Below are positions 39,858 through 51,426 of a DNA stretch of 64,000 bases, one piece after another (positions within the stretch are counted from its first letter, which is position 1; the number at the start of each line of letters is the position of its first letter). The notes under the pieces are model-generated. The model worked only from the letters and a program-made list of their open reading frames with translations, had not been told where the DNA came from and ran no database searches. The stretch lies in contig JAIRYW010000063.1 in NCBI GenBank assembly GCA_031267645.1, forward strand, positions 1 to 64,000, given 5' to 3'. The DNA comes from Propionibacteriaceae bacterium. Its GTDB lineage: Bacteria > Actinomycetota > Actinomycetes > Propionibacteriales > Propionibacteriaceae. A program made the position numbers and the translations under genes.

Positions 39858-40205
39858 CGTTTACCCCTTAGTGATGTCCGTTCAGGTCCGGGTCGGATGC
39901 CATCCAATTACTACCCGGCTGATTAATCTGGCAGAGATCGTACGCTATATCTCGCCGAATTACAAACAGTAGAACCGGTCGTTCCATAATTGACTCCCAC
40001 AAGTCAGTTGATTTCAAGTCCAGATCCGCCGTAGGGGCCAAGTCGGGGGCCGAGTCAAGTCCTGATGATAAGTATGGTGACGGAACGAGCTAGATTCGGA
40101 CCGGACCGGACCGGACAGGATCGGCCGGGACTCGACCCGACCCGGCCTGGCCCGAGGTGCGGCCCGGGGAACGATCCGGCATGATGGCTTCTTGGAGGTG
40201 GCAGC
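39858..40205. other. AT-rich divergent gap between lsr2 and the lacI-type gene
   Basis: No gene is seen. The lsr2-side half is much richer in A and T than the window average and holds the lsr2 promoter. Near 40098-40113 GGACC is repeated three times in tandem. GGAGG for the LacI gene lies at 40194-40198. Confidence 0.6.
39937..39965 (-). promoter_or_regulatory. lsr2 promoter
   Basis: TTGTAA (39960-39965) and TACGAT (39937-39942) on the minus strand are separated by 17 bases, a good vegetative promoter, giving a leader of about 70 bases. The AT-rich surround is a likely target for Lsr2 itself. Confidence 0.6.
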
Positions 40206-41243
40206 GTGGCTGAGAACCGAGCCCGGATCCGGGACGTGGCGGCTCTAGCTGGCGTCTCCACCGCCACGGTCTCGAACACCCTCAACCATCCCGAACAGGT
40301 GGCCGCCACCACCAGGGCCCGGGTGGAACGGGCCATGGCCGATCTCCACTTCGTCAAGAACGCCTCCGCCCGGCAGCTGCGGATGGGTCAATCCTTGATG
40401 GTCGGGGCCATCGTGCTCGACATCAGCAATCCCTTCTACACCGCCTTGATCCGGGGCATCGAGGACCGCTTGGCGGCCGACGACTGCACCTTGATGATCT
40501 GCAGCTCGGACGAGGACCCCCTCAAAGAGGCCCGCTTCATGCGGCTGTTCGCCGAACAGGGCGTGCGCGGCGTCTTGCTGACCCCTTCGGGCGACCCGGC
40601 TGAGCCCCTGACCTACCTGGACCGTCTGGGCATCCCGGCCGTCCTGCTCGACGCCGAGTCGGACCAGGTCAGTTCGGTCAGCGTCGACCACGTGGCCGGC
40701 GCCAGGCAGGCGGTCGGCCACTTGCTCGACCAGGGCCACCGCCGGATCGCCTTCGTCAACGGCCCGCCCGATTTGAAGCAGTGCCGCGACCGCGCCCAGG
40801 GCGCTTGGGAGGCGGTCAAGGAGCGCTCTTTGGACCCCGCCGCCGTCCTGGTCGCGCAGTCCTTGCCCTCGATGAGCGCGGCCAGCGGCCAGGCCGGCCT
40901 GGCCCGCCTGCTGGATCGCTCCGATCCCCGGCCGACGGCCGTCTTCTGCGTCAACGACGTGGTGGCCATGGGCGTCATCCGTGAGCTACGGAACCGCCAC
41001 TTGGCCGTGCCCCAGGACGTGGCCGTGGTCGGATACGACGACATCCCCTTCGCCGAAGAGTTGATCACACCCCTGAGTTCGGTCCGCCAGCCCATGCACG
41101 ACCTGGGCTGGAGCGCCGTCGATCTGCTCTTGACCGAGCCGGACCGACACCGTCACATCACCTTCACGCCCCAACTGGTGGTGCGAGCCTCCTCCCGGCT
41201 CTTCGGGCCGAGCGGCCAGCTGGAGCCGACGCCGGCGGCCTGA
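40206..41243 (+). CDS. LacI-family transcriptional regulator
   Basis: This protein has 345 residues from a GTG with GGAGG 7 bases upstream. The N-terminal helix-turn-helix and hinge helix are plain (IRDVAALAGVSTATVSNTLN). The sugar-binding-protein-like sensor has VGAIVLDISNPFYTALIRGI and DVAVVGYDDIPFAEELITP. Such regulators respond to sugars. No transporter or glycosidase gene is adjacent, so its target is not visible here. Confidence 0.94.
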   Translation: MAENRARIRDVAALAGVSTATVSNTLNHPEQVAATTRARVERAMADLHFVKNASARQLRMGQSLMVGAIVLDISNPFYTALIRGIEDRLAADDCTLMICSSDEDPLKEARFMRLFAEQGVRGVLLTPSGDPAEPLTYLDRLGIPAVLLDAESDQVSSVSVDHVAGARQAVGHLLDQGHRRIAFVNGPPDLKQCRDRAQGAWEAVKERSLDPAAVLVAQSLPSMSAASGQAGLARLLDRSDPRPTAVFCVNDVVAMGVIRELRNRHLAVPQDVAVVGYDDIPFAEELITPLSSVRQPMHDLGWSAVDLLLTEPDRHRHITFTPQLVVRASSRLFGPSGQLEPTPAA

Positions 41244-41355
41244 GGCCGGCCCGAGACTCGGCTCAGTGGCCCGACCACAGCGGCTCAGTCGCAACCAGGG
41301 TGCGGTCGGAGTCGGAGTCGTCGCCGGATCGGCCCACCGGGCGGAGCGGATCGGC

Positions 41356-41832
41356 TCAGTCGGAGCCCGAGTCGTCGCCGGAATCGCCGTGGCGGCTGCG
41401 GCATTCCCGTTCCAAGACCAGGCCGGCCACCATCACCAGCAGCGACAGCAGAGCGCAGGCGGCCCCCCTCAGGACGCGCTGGTGCGAGGCCGCCAGGTCG
41501 AACCGGGGCAGGTTGACCAAGGCCAGGACGGTGTAGGCGGCGGCCAGGGCGGCGCCGGCCAGGGCGCTGGCGCGGGCCCAGGCCAGCAGGGCGACGGAGC
41601 GGCTGGGATCGGGGTAACGGCGTTGGACGTGGTAGCGCTGGTGGGCCGCCCGAGCGGCTCCGAAGCCGGTCAGGGCGACGGCCCCCAGCAGGCCGGCCAC
41701 CAGCCAACTGGGCGGGGCCAGGCGATGGCCGACGACCTCCAGCACGACTAGGCCGGACCAGCCGGCGGCTGCGCCCAAAGCGGCGGCGGCCAGCAGGACG
41801 GGCCAACGCAAGGGTCTCAGAGGCGGACTCAC
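41356..41832 (-). CDS. DUF3180 membrane protein
   Basis: This protein has 158 residues with four helices. The GTG at 41832 overlaps the folPBK stop as GTGA, and AGGAGG lies 6 bases upstream. The frame stays open to 42714, but that is folPBK read out of frame. DUF3180 proteins follow folK in many actinobacteria (as Rv3605c does), which matches. The function is unknown. Confidence 0.82.
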   Translation of the reverse strand: MSPPLRPLRWPVLLAAAALGAAAGWSGLVVLEVVGHRLAPPSWLVAGLLGAVALTGFGAARAAHQRYHVQRRYPDPSRSVALLAWARASALAGAALAAAYTVLALVNLPRFDLAASHQRVLRGAACALLSLLVMVAGLVLERECRSRHGDSGDDSGSD

Positions 41833-43772
41833 CGCGATCCTCCTTGGCCCGCTCCGGCCTCCGGCCGGGCCGTCAGCGGGGCCAGCAGGGACAGGTCGTC
41901 CCGGCGGCTGACGGACTGGGGTCCGAGCCGGTCCAGCCACTCGGCCAGGGGCCGCCCGTCCAACCGGGCCCCCGGATCGACCTCCAGCCAAGGGATCAGG
42001 ACGAAGGCCCGTTCCTGGACCCGGGGGTGGGGCAGGGTCAGCTCGGGGCTGTGGCGGGTCGCCTGGTCGAGCGCGATCAAGTCGATGTCGAGGTTGCGGG
42101 GGCCGTGGGCGACGTCGCGCCGCCGCCCGGCCGCCGCTTCGATGGCCAGGCCTCTGCCCAAGAGCTCCTCGGCCGAGCGGTCGGAGTCGACCAAGACCAC
42201 CAGGTTCAAGAAGTCGTCTTGCTCGACCGGACCGACGGCGGCGGTCTGGTAGACCGATGAGGCCGCCACCAGTTCGAGGCCGTCGGCGCTGGCCAGACCG
42301 GCCAGGCCGAACTGGAGCCAACCGGCGCGGTCGCCCAGATTGGAGCCGAGGCTGAAGACGGCCCGTCGTCTGGCCCGGCCGGCGCCGACTCGACTGGCCG
42401 GACCGACCGGGTGGTCGGCTGAGCGGCGCACGGTCACGGACACGTCCTCGAAGACGGCCGCCAGCGGGGCCTCGGGTTTGTGCACGGTGACCTCGACCGC
42501 CTGGAGGCCGCCCAGGGCCAGGACGGCCTGGGCCGAGCGCTCGGCCAGAGTCTCGATCAGATCGACCGACGGCCCGGACACCGACGCGGTCAGCGCTTGG
42601 GCCAGCCGCCCGTAGTCGACGGTCTGGTCCAACTGGTCGGCCCGACCGGTCGGGGCCGGGGCCAGCCAAGCCCGCACATCGACCCGGAAGGGTTGGTCGG
42701 TGGTCTTCTCCCAAGCGTGGACGCCGTGGCGCCCGGACACCGTCAAACCGGTCAAGTCGATCCGATCGCCCAGACCAGCGGCGACCGGCGCCGGGCCCGG
42801 CCGGCCCAGACCCCCGACCGCACCATCGCCCGGCCGACCCAGACCTTCAGACGCACCGTCGCCCGGCCGACCCGGCCCCACGGCCACACCGTCGACTGGC
42901 CGACCGGAATCACCGGCCACACCGTCACCAGCCCGGCGCAGGCATTCGGCCACCGCCACGGCCGCCCGGTGGCCCGGCACGGTGTGGCAGCGGACCGCCC
43001 AGACCCGATGCCGGGCCAACCAGGCGGTGACCGCCTGGCCGGCCGCCTCGCGCTGGTCCGGGTCGGTCGGCCCGGGATAGGCCTGGGCCAAGAAGCGTTT
43101 ACGCGAGGCGCCCCACAGCACGGGCCAACCCCAGCTCTGCCAACGCTCGGCCTCCCCCAACAAGGCCCAGTTGTGCTCGGGCCGTTTCGAGAAGCCCAGC
43201 CCGGGGTCGATGATCAACCGTCGGCGATCCACCCCAGCCGCCAGGGCGGCCTCGATCCGGTCCGCCAATTCGGCCGCCACCTGGCGCGGGGCGTCGTCGT
43301 ATCGGGCCAAGGAGTCGGCTTGGTCGAGCCGCCCCCGCCAGTGCATGACGACGTAGCCGGCTGGACTGTCCGCCATCAGATCCAACAGATCGGGGTCGGC
43401 TTGGCCGCCGGAGACGTCGTTCACGATCAGAGCCCCGGCCGCGACGGCGGCCTGGGCCACCTGGGCCCGGGTGGTGTCGACGCTGACCGCCAGACCGGCC
43501 CCGGCCAAAGCCTCCACCACCGGCACGACGCGGGCCAGCTCCAGCTCGGGCGCGACCGGTTGGGAGCCGGGCCTAGTCGATTCGCCACCGACGTCGATCA
43601 GGTCGGCCCCCTGCCGGGCCAGGTCGAGGCCGTGTTGGAAGGCCCGGGCCGGGTCGAGCCAACGGCCGCCGTCGGAGAAAGAGTCCGTCGTCAGATTGAG
43701 CACGCCCATGATCCGAGTCGGCCCGGGGCTGAGCAGCTCCGCCAAGCGCTGGGCCGGACCGGACCCGGTCAC
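41829..43772 (-). CDS. folP-folB-folK: Trifunctional folate protein: DHPS-DHNA-HPPK fusion
   Basis: This is one 647-residue open frame. Residues about 1-270 are dihydropteroate synthase ([43 protein letters not shown]). Residues about 271-331 are a Gly/Arg/Pro/Asp linker with tandem units. Residues about 332-454 are dihydroneopterin aldolase ([26 protein letters not shown]). Residues about 467-624 are HPPK ([32 protein letters not shown]). Together these make dihydropteroate from dihydroneopterin and pABA. The GTG start overlaps the folE stop as GTGA. FolB-FolK fusions are common; including FolP is not. Confidence 0.93.
   Translation of the reverse strand: MTGSGPAQRLAELLSPGPTRIMGVLNLTTDSFSDGGRWLDPARAFQHGLDLARQGADLIDVGGESTRPGSQPVAPELELARVVPVVEALAGAGLAVSVDTTRAQVAQAAVAAGALIVNDVSGGQADPDLLDLMADSPAGYVVMHWRGRLDQADSLARYDDAPRQVAAELADRIEAALAAGVDRRRLIIDPGLGFSKRPEHNWALLGEAERWQSWGWPVLWGASRKRFLAQAYPGPTDPDQREAAGQAVTAWLARHRVWAVRCHTVPGHRAAVAVAECLRRAGDGVAGDSGRPVDGVAVGPGRPGDGASEGLGRPGDGAVGGLGRPGPAPVAAGLGDRIDLTGLTVSGRHGVHAWEKTTDQPFRVDVRAWLAPAPTGRADQLDQTVDYGRLAQALTASVSGPSVDLIETLAERSAQAVLALGGLQAVEVTVHKPEAPLAAVFEDVSVTVRRSADHPVGPASRVGAGRARRRAVFSLGSNLGDRAGWLQFGLAGLASADGLELVAASSVYQTAAVGPVEQDDFLNLVVLVDSDRSAEELLGRGLAIEAAAGRRRDVAHGPRNLDIDLIALDQATRHSPELTLPHPRVQERAFVLIPWLEVDPGARLDGRPLAEWLDRLGPQSVSRRDDLSLLAPLTARPEAGAGQGGSR
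42785..42960. repeat. 33-36 bp repeats in the FolP-FolB linker
   Basis: About four diverged copies around a CACCGTCGCCCGGCCGACC core code for repeats of GRPGDGA-GLGRPG type exactly at the join between FolP and FolB. Confidence 0.7.
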
Positions 43773-44341
43773 GACCGGCCGGCCATGATCAGGGCCATCG
43801 CCTCCGCCCGCGAGGCCGGGTCGTGCAACTGGCCGCGCACGGCCGAGGTGACGGTGCGCGAACCGGGCTTGCGCACCCCCCGCATGGTCATGCAGAGGTG
43901 TTCGGCTTCGATCACGACGATGACGCCGGCTGGGGCCAAAGCTTGGACCAGGGCGTCGGCCACCTGAGTGGTCAGGCGTTCTTGGACTTGGAGCCGTTTG
44001 GCGAAGAGATCGACCAAACGGGCCAGTTTGGACAACCCCACGATCTGTTTGCTGGGGCCGGGGATGTAACCGACGTGGGCCAGACCGGTGAAGGGGGTCA
44101 GATGGTGTTCGCAATACGACCACAGCTCGATGTCCTTGACCAGGATGAGCTCCTCGTGGTCGATGTCGAAGCGAGTGGCCAAGATCTCTTCCGGGTCGCC
44201 GCCGAAGCCCGAGAAGGCCTCGGCGTAAGCCCGGGCCACCCGTTCCGGGGTGTCGACCAAACCGGAGCGGGCCGGATCCTCGCCAATGGCTAGGAGAAGT
44301 TCCCGGACTGCTCGGACGACACGCTGATGGTCGAAGGCCAC
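43769..44341 (-). CDS. folE: GTP cyclohydrolase I
   Basis: This 190-residue enzyme makes dihydroneopterin triphosphate from GTP, the first step of folate synthesis. Zinc ligands are seen in YCEHHLTPF and [23 protein letters not shown] is the signature. The GTG start has GAGG 5 bases upstream and lies 7 bases after the ftsH stop. The stop overlaps the next gene. ftsH, folE, folPBK and the DUF3180 gene form one operon. Confidence 0.97.
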   Translation of the reverse strand: MAFDHQRVVRAVRELLLAIGEDPARSGLVDTPERVARAYAEAFSGFGGDPEEILATRFDIDHEELILVKDIELWSYCEHHLTPFTGLAHVGYIPGPSKQIVGLSKLARLVDLFAKRLQVQERLTTQVADALVQALAPAGVIVVIEAEHLCMTMRGVRKPGSRTVTSAVRGQLHDPASRAEAMALIMAGRS

Positions 44342-44348
44342 GGCCGCC

Positions 44349-46382
<2,034 letters not shown>

Positions 46383-46513
46383 ACACCAACCTTGATTCGC
46401 GACGCTGGATCGACGATACCAGTCCGGACGATCGGCTGGCAGCCGCCCAGCGGACTGATCCGATCCCTCCCGGACCGGCTCCGAACGGCCTGCGCCCGGT
46501 GAGACCGGGAGAC

Positions 46514-46529
46514 CTCCAGCCGGCTGGAG
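46514..46529. other. 16-bp palindrome between cydDC and ftsH
   Basis: CTCCAGCCGGCTGGAG is a perfect palindrome, flanked by GGTCTCC-type words on both sides. It lies 70 bases after the cydDC stop and 130 bases before ftsH. It could end cyd transcription or bind a dimeric regulator. Nothing else stands out in 46383-46598. Confidence 0.35.
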
Positions 46530-46598
46530 ACCCGCCCAGCCGTCCAGGCCCGGCTCTCCCGAGCCAGGCCGGCCGGCCAGCGGCGGCGGGTTCTACGG

Positions 46599-49500
46599 TC
46601 AGTGCCGTCCCAGGTCGATGACGCGGTCGCAGCGGGCGGCCAGGGACTCGTCGTGGGAGATGACCAAGACGGGCCGGGAGTCCAAATTGGCCCAGATGTC
46701 GTCCATCAAGGCGTCGGCCGTCTCGCGGTCGAGGTGTTCGGTCGGCTCATCCAAGATCAGCAGCCCGTAGTCGCCCACCAGCAGCCGGGACAGCGCCAAA
46801 CGGCGGGCCTCGCCGCCGGACAGGGTGGAGCCCAGCTCCCCCACCACCCGGTCCGGGTCCAAGCTCAGGCCGGCCCGGCCCAAAGCGGTCACGACCCGCT
46901 CCCGGCTGGCCTCCTTGTCGCCGATACGGACGTTCTCGGCCACGCTGGTGGCGAAGATGTGGGCGTCCTGGGCCAGGTAGCCGATCCGGCCGGCCGTCTC
47001 CAAACGGCCGCCCCGGGCCGGGATCAGACCCATGATGGTGGCGGCCAGAGTGGTCTTGCCGATGCCGGAGGGGCCGATCACGGCCAGGCTCTGGCCCGGA
47101 CCCAGTTCGAGGTCGACGCCGCGCACGACCGGCTCGGCCCCGGGCCAGCCGACGTCGACCTGGCTCAGGCTGAGACGGGCGGCCTGAGCGGAGCCGGACG
47201 TTTCGGCGTCGCCCCGGCCGACCGGCTCGGCCTCCAGCACCGCCACCACCCGTTCCAGGGCGGCTTCGGCCCGGGTCTGGGTCTGGGCGGCTTGGGCGAA
47301 GTTGGCGAAGACCTCGTGCAGGGCCAGCGGGGTCAAGACCAGGACCGCCAGCAAACGTCCATTCAGTTGGCCGGCTGCCACCGCTTGGCCGCCGATCCAC
47401 AGCGCGCCGACCACGGCCAGACCGGCCGCCACCACTTGCAGGCCGGCTCCCACGCCCTTGGCCCAGGCCGCTTTGGCCTCGACCTGGCGCAACCGTGAGT
47501 CGACTCGGTCCACCCGGGCCAGGGCGGCCGAGCTGGCGTCGTAAGCGGCCAGATCGGGCGCGCTCAGGGCCAGATTGTGGACCAAGGCCCCCAGCTGGCC
47601 GCGCAAAGGCACGGCGGCCCGGTCGGCCCGCTGGGAGACGCGCTGGGTGAACCAGGGCACCAGGAAGCCGCCCACCAGGGCGCTCAGGATCAAGACGGCG
47701 GTGGCCCCGACCGAGAAGCGAGCCAGCATCAGACCAGTCCCGCCCACCACCACGGTGGCGGCGGCGAAGGGGATCACGATCCGGGCCACGACGTCCTCGA
47801 TCGCCCCCACGTCGGACACCACCCGGACCAGCAGGTCGCCCCGTGAGCGGCCCAGCAAGGTGGTGCGGGCCAGGCGGGTGTAGGTGCGCAGGCGTAGGGC
47901 CGATTGCATACGCAGGGCCAGATCGTGGCCGACCAGACGCTCGACGTAACGGAAGACGGCCCGCGACAGGGCGAAGGTCCGCACGCCCACCGCCGCCACC
48001 GTCAGGAGCATGAAGTTGGGGTGCTCGGCGGCGCGGGCGATGAGCCAGGCCGAGACCGCCATCAAGGCGACCGAGGCCCCTGAGGCGACGCTGGCCAAGG
48101 CGATGGCGGCGGCCAGACGGGAGCGGCCCTTGGGCACGGTCCGCAGCAGGCTGGACACCAGACGGCGCAGCGGGGAGTGGCCAGGGACGGCCGACGGCGC
48201 GGTCGACTGGCCCTCCGGGTCGTCCCAGTCGTCCGTGGGGTCGAAGTCCGGCGACGTCGAGGACCCGGCCTCGGGCCGGGCGGCCGCGTCGGAGGGATCG
48301 ACCGGATCAGCCAGATCAGTCGGATCAGCCAGATCAGCCGGATCAGCCAGAGCGGACGAATCAGCCAGAGCGGACGGACCAGCCAGAGCGGACGGACCAG
48401 CCAGTGCCGACGGACCAGCCAGGGCGGCGACTGGGGTCGGGACGGCGTCTGGACCCGACTGGTCGGCCGGGTCGAGCCGCTCGGAGGCGGGGGTGGCCTG
48501 GTCGGAGACGGCTTGGTCGGCCGAGGCCAGCTGGACCACCCGGTCGGCCGCCGCCAAGACGGCAGCCCGGTGCGACACCACCAGGGCCGAGGCGCCGGAG
48601 GCGCGCAGACTGGCCAGTACCTTGGCCTCGGTGTCGGTGTCGAGGCCGGCCGTGGGCTCGTCCAAGATCAGCAGGCGGGCCCCGCCGTGGTCGATCCGGA
48701 GCAAGGCCCGGGCCAGGCCGACCCGACGGCGCTCCCCCACCGACAGACCTTCGCCGCCCTGGCCGATCGGGCGCGAGGGGTCGAGCGAACCGGCCCCGGC
48801 CTGTTCCAAAGCCCGTTCGATCTGCTCCGGCCCGGCCTCCGGCCAACCCAAGCGGACATTGTCGGCCAAGCTGCCGTCGACCAGGCCCGGCGTCTGCGGC
48901 ACATAGGCCGTCAGGCGTCGCCATTGGGCCAGGTCGAGCTGGTCCAGCTCGACGCCGCCCAGGCTGAGCCGGCCGCTCTGCCAGGGCAGGAAGCACAAGA
49001 TCAAATTGAGCAGGGTGGTCTTGCCGCCGCCGCTGCGGCCGGCCAGAGCCACGATCTGGCCTGGGACCAACTCGAAGTCGAAGTCGGACAGGGCCGGGCG
49101 GTTCGACCCCGGATAGGTGAAGGACAAGCCCTGGGCGCTGATGGCGACCGACTGGGGGGCCAGCCGGTCGGACGGCGTCGGGCCGACCGGCCAACCCCGG
49201 TCGATCTCGCGGAAGGCGGCTTCGGCGGCGGCCAGGCCGTCGGCCGAGTCGTGGTAGTGGACGCCGACCTGACGGATCGGCAGGTAGACCTCGGGGGCCA
49301 GGATGAGGACGAAGAGGGCGACGTCCAAATGAAAATCAAAATTGTAGACCAGGCGGACGCCGACGGTCAGGGCGATGACGGCCACGGCCACCGACGAGAA
49401 CAGCTCCAAGACCAGGGCGGAGAGGAAGGAGATGCGCAGGATGGACATGGTCTCGCGCCGGTTGGCCGACTCGGTCCGGCGCAGTCCGGCGGCTTGGGCC

Positions 49501-50270
49501 CGGGCCCGGCCGAAGACCTGCAAGGTGGGCAGCCCGGCCACCAGGTCGGCGAAGTGGTTAGCCAGCCGGGTCTGATAGGCCCAGCGCCGTTCGACCTTGG
49601 CCTGGGTGGTCCAACCGACCAAGGCCATCAGCAAGGGGATGAAGGGGATGGTGACGGCCAGGATGACGGCCGACCGCCAGTCCGCCCACAGCACGGCCGC
49701 CCCGATGATGACGGGCACGGTGACGGCCAACAGGAGCTGGGGCAGGTATTTGGAGAAGTAGCCGTCCAGGGCGTCCAGCCCCTGGGTCACCAGGGTGACC
49801 AGGGCGGACGAGGTCGACTCGGCCTGGGCCGGGCTGCGCAGCCGGGCGGCCAGAATGTCTTGGCGGAGCTGGGATTTGACCTGGGCGGCGGTGCGCTGGG
49901 CCAGCCAAGAGTTGAGCCAGCTCATCAGGCCCCGGCCGATCAGGACGGCGGTCAGCCCCAGCACGGCCCAACCCAGCGAGAGGTCCTGCCGGCCGTAGAA
50001 CAGGCCGGCGATGGAGTCTGACAGCAGCCAGGCCTGGAGCAGGACCAACACGGCCGTGACGCAGCCGACCCCCACCCCGGCCATCAGATAGGGACGGGTG
50101 GCCCGGGCCCGCCTGACCAGCCGGGGGTCCAAGGGACCCTTGGCGGTGCGGGCGGAACGGCCGGCCGGGGCGGTCGACGGATCGGAGCGGTCGGCTGTCT
50201 CGGACAGCCCGACGGCTCGGGGCCGCCGTTGGCGACCCCGAGCCGTCGGATTGGATGGATTGGATGCCAT
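46599..50270 (-). CDS. cydDC: Fused CydD-CydC ABC exporter
   Basis: This is a 1223-residue single chain. The CydD half has six helices and an ATPase with GRSGGGKTT (about residue 408), LSVGERRRV and LILDEPTAGLD. A disordered linker (about 587-697) with 6-residue tandem units follows. The CydC half has helices from about 707 and an ATPase with GPSGIGKTT (about 1065), LSGGEARRL and LILDEPTEHLD. CydDC exports thiols and is needed to assemble cytochrome bd. The ATG shares one base with the cydB stop (TGATG), so cydA, cydB and cydDC are one coupled operon. Fusion of the two halves is known in some actinobacteria. Confidence 0.95.
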   Translation of the reverse strand: MASNPSNPTARGRQRRPRAVGLSETADRSDPSTAPAGRSARTAKGPLDPRLVRRARATRPYLMAGVGVGCVTAVLVLLQAWLLSDSIAGLFYGRQDLSLGWAVLGLTAVLIGRGLMSWLNSWLAQRTAAQVKSQLRQDILAARLRSPAQAESTSSALVTLVTQGLDALDGYFSKYLPQLLLAVTVPVIIGAAVLWADWRSAVILAVTIPFIPLLMALVGWTTQAKVERRWAYQTRLANHFADLVAGLPTLQVFGRARAQAAGLRRTESANRRETMSILRISFLSALVLELFSSVAVAVIALTVGVRLVYNFDFHLDVALFVLILAPEVYLPIRQVGVHYHDSADGLAAAEAAFREIDRGWPVGPTPSDRLAPQSVAISAQGLSFTYPGSNRPALSDFDFELVPGQIVALAGRSGGGKTTLLNLILCFLPWQSGRLSLGGVELDQLDLAQWRRLTAYVPQTPGLVDGSLADNVRLGWPEAGPEQIERALEQAGAGSLDPSRPIGQGGEGLSVGERRRVGLARALLRIDHGGARLLILDEPTAGLDTDTEAKVLASLRASGASALVVSHRAAVLAAADRVVQLASADQAVSDQATPASERLDPADQSGPDAVPTPVAALAGPSALAGPSALAGPSALADSSALADPADLADPTDLADPVDPSDAAARPEAGSSTSPDFDPTDDWDDPEGQSTAPSAVPGHSPLRRLVSSLLRTVPKGRSRLAAAIALASVASGASVALMAVSAWLIARAAEHPNFMLLTVAAVGVRTFALSRAVFRYVERLVGHDLALRMQSALRLRTYTRLARTTLLGRSRGDLLVRVVSDVGAIEDVVARIVIPFAAATVVVGGTGLMLARFSVGATAVLILSALVGGFLVPWFTQRVSQRADRAAVPLRGQLGALVHNLALSAPDLAAYDASSAALARVDRVDSRLRQVEAKAAWAKGVGAGLQVVAAGLAVVGALWIGGQAVAAGQLNGRLLAVLVLTPLALHEVFANFAQAAQTQTRAEAALERVVAVLEAEPVGRGDAETSGSAQAARLSLSQVDVGWPGAEPVVRGVDLELGPGQSLAVIGPSGIGKTTLAATIMGLIPARGGRLETAGRIGYLAQDAHIFATSVAENVRIGDKEASRERVVTALGRAGLSLDPDRVVGELGSTLSGGEARRLALSRLLVGDYGLLILDEPTEHLDRETADALMDDIWANLDSRPVLVISHDESLAARCDRVIDLGRH
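48300..48425. repeat. 18-bp repeats in the CydD-CydC linker
   Basis: Consecutive units of GACCAGCCAGAGCGGACG type (about four near-identical) and a related 9-18 bp GATCAGCCA series code for repeated ALAGPS and ALADP blocks in the linker. Confidence 0.85.
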
Positions 50271-51415
50271 CAGATGGCGCGAGCGGCTCCGACCGGGGCC
50301 GAGTCGTCCACGATGTTCTCCGTGCTCAGGCGACGCCGGAACACGAAATAGGTCCAGACCTGGTAGGCCAAGACGACCGGCACCATGATGGCGGCGAAGA
50401 TCGTCATCAGTTTCAAGGTGGTGTGCGAGTTGGCCACCAAGGTCAGATCGACCGAGATCCCGCCCAGAGCGTTCGAGTTGAAGCCCAGGTTGGGGAACAT
50501 GTGCAACAGGACCATCAAGATCATGGTCACTGTGGCCACCGAGGTGCACAGGAAGGCCAAACCGTCACGGCCCTTGGCGCTGAAGAACCAGGCGCCGACC
50601 AGGGCCAGCACGGCCAGCAGGCCGACCACCCAGGCGATGGTGACCAACAGGCCGACCTTGCCGGGCACGAAGTCGGTGCCGCCGTAAATGGCGTTGCCCC
50701 AGATCACGAAGGCGGCCATCAAGACCACCGTCACCAGGACCGACTTGGACGCGAAGCCCTTGGCCTTGGCCTGGATGTCGCCCCGGGTCTTGAGCGATAG
50801 GAAGATCGCCCCGTGGGTGATGAAGAGGGCCACGAAGAGCAGCCCGCCGACCAGGCAGAAGGGATGGAACAGGCTCCAGAAGCCGGAGTAGACCGGGATC
50901 ACGTGGCCTTCCCAGTAGGACACATCGGACGCCACCAGGACGACTCCCTTGAGGAAGTTGGCGAAGCCGACGCCGAAGACCAAGGTGGGCAAGAAGCTGC
51001 CAACACAGGCGGCCCAGTCCCAAGCCCGACGCCAGGTCGGCGACTCCTGCTTGCCTCGGAACTCGAAGGCCACACCACGCAGGATGAGGCCGACCAGGAC
51101 CAAGAACAAGGGTAGGTAGAGCGATGAGAAGAGGGAGGCGTACCAACCGGCGAAAGCGGCGAAGGTGGCGCCGCCGGCCGTCAGTAGCCAGACCTCGTTG
51201 CCGTCCCAGTGCGGGCCGATGGTGTTGACCATGACCCGACGGTCGGCGTCCTTCTTACTCAAGAAGGGCAATAGCATGCCGACGCCGAAGTCGAACCCCT
51301 CCAGGAAGAAGAAGCCGATCCACAGGACGCCGATGAGAATGAACCACAGTACGGCCAGCTTGTTGTCGCTGAGCGGGTAAGCGGTCTCAAGAGCCGTCAA
51401 GGCGAGAGTGTTCAT
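50270..51415 (-). CDS. cydB: Cytochrome bd oxidase subunit II
   Basis: This 381-residue protein has about eight to nine membrane helices. The start region FILIGVLWIGFFFLEGFDFG and the GPHWDGNEVWLL motif are diagnostic. It partners CydA in the quinol oxidase that reduces oxygen at low concentrations. GAGAGGGA precedes the ATG by 5 bases, and the cydA stop is 11 bases upstream. Confidence 0.97.
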   Translation of the reverse strand: MNTLALTALETAYPLSDNKLAVLWFILIGVLWIGFFFLEGFDFGVGMLLPFLSKKDADRRVMVNTIGPHWDGNEVWLLTAGGATFAAFAGWYASLFSSLYLPLFLVLVGLILRGVAFEFRGKQESPTWRRAWDWAACVGSFLPTLVFGVGFANFLKGVVLVASDVSYWEGHVIPVYSGFWSLFHPFCLVGGLLFVALFITHGAIFLSLKTRGDIQAKAKGFASKSVLVTVVLMAAFVIWGNAIYGGTDFVPGKVGLLVTIAWVVGLLAVLALVGAWFFSAKGRDGLAFLCTSVATVTMILMVLLHMFPNLGFNSNALGGISVDLTLVANSHTTLKLMTIFAAIMVPVVLAYQVWTYFVFRRRLSTENIVDDSAPVGAARAI

Positions 51416-51426
51416 GCCGATCCCTC

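Noticed and set aside
41833-42714. Upstream extension of the DUF3180 frame
   Set aside because: It is folPBK read in another frame; AGGAGG before the GTG at 41832 marks the true start.
43773-44123. Upstream extension of the FolP frame
   Set aside because: It is folE read in the wrong frame. The GTG at 43772 overlaps the folE stop, as is usual in this window.
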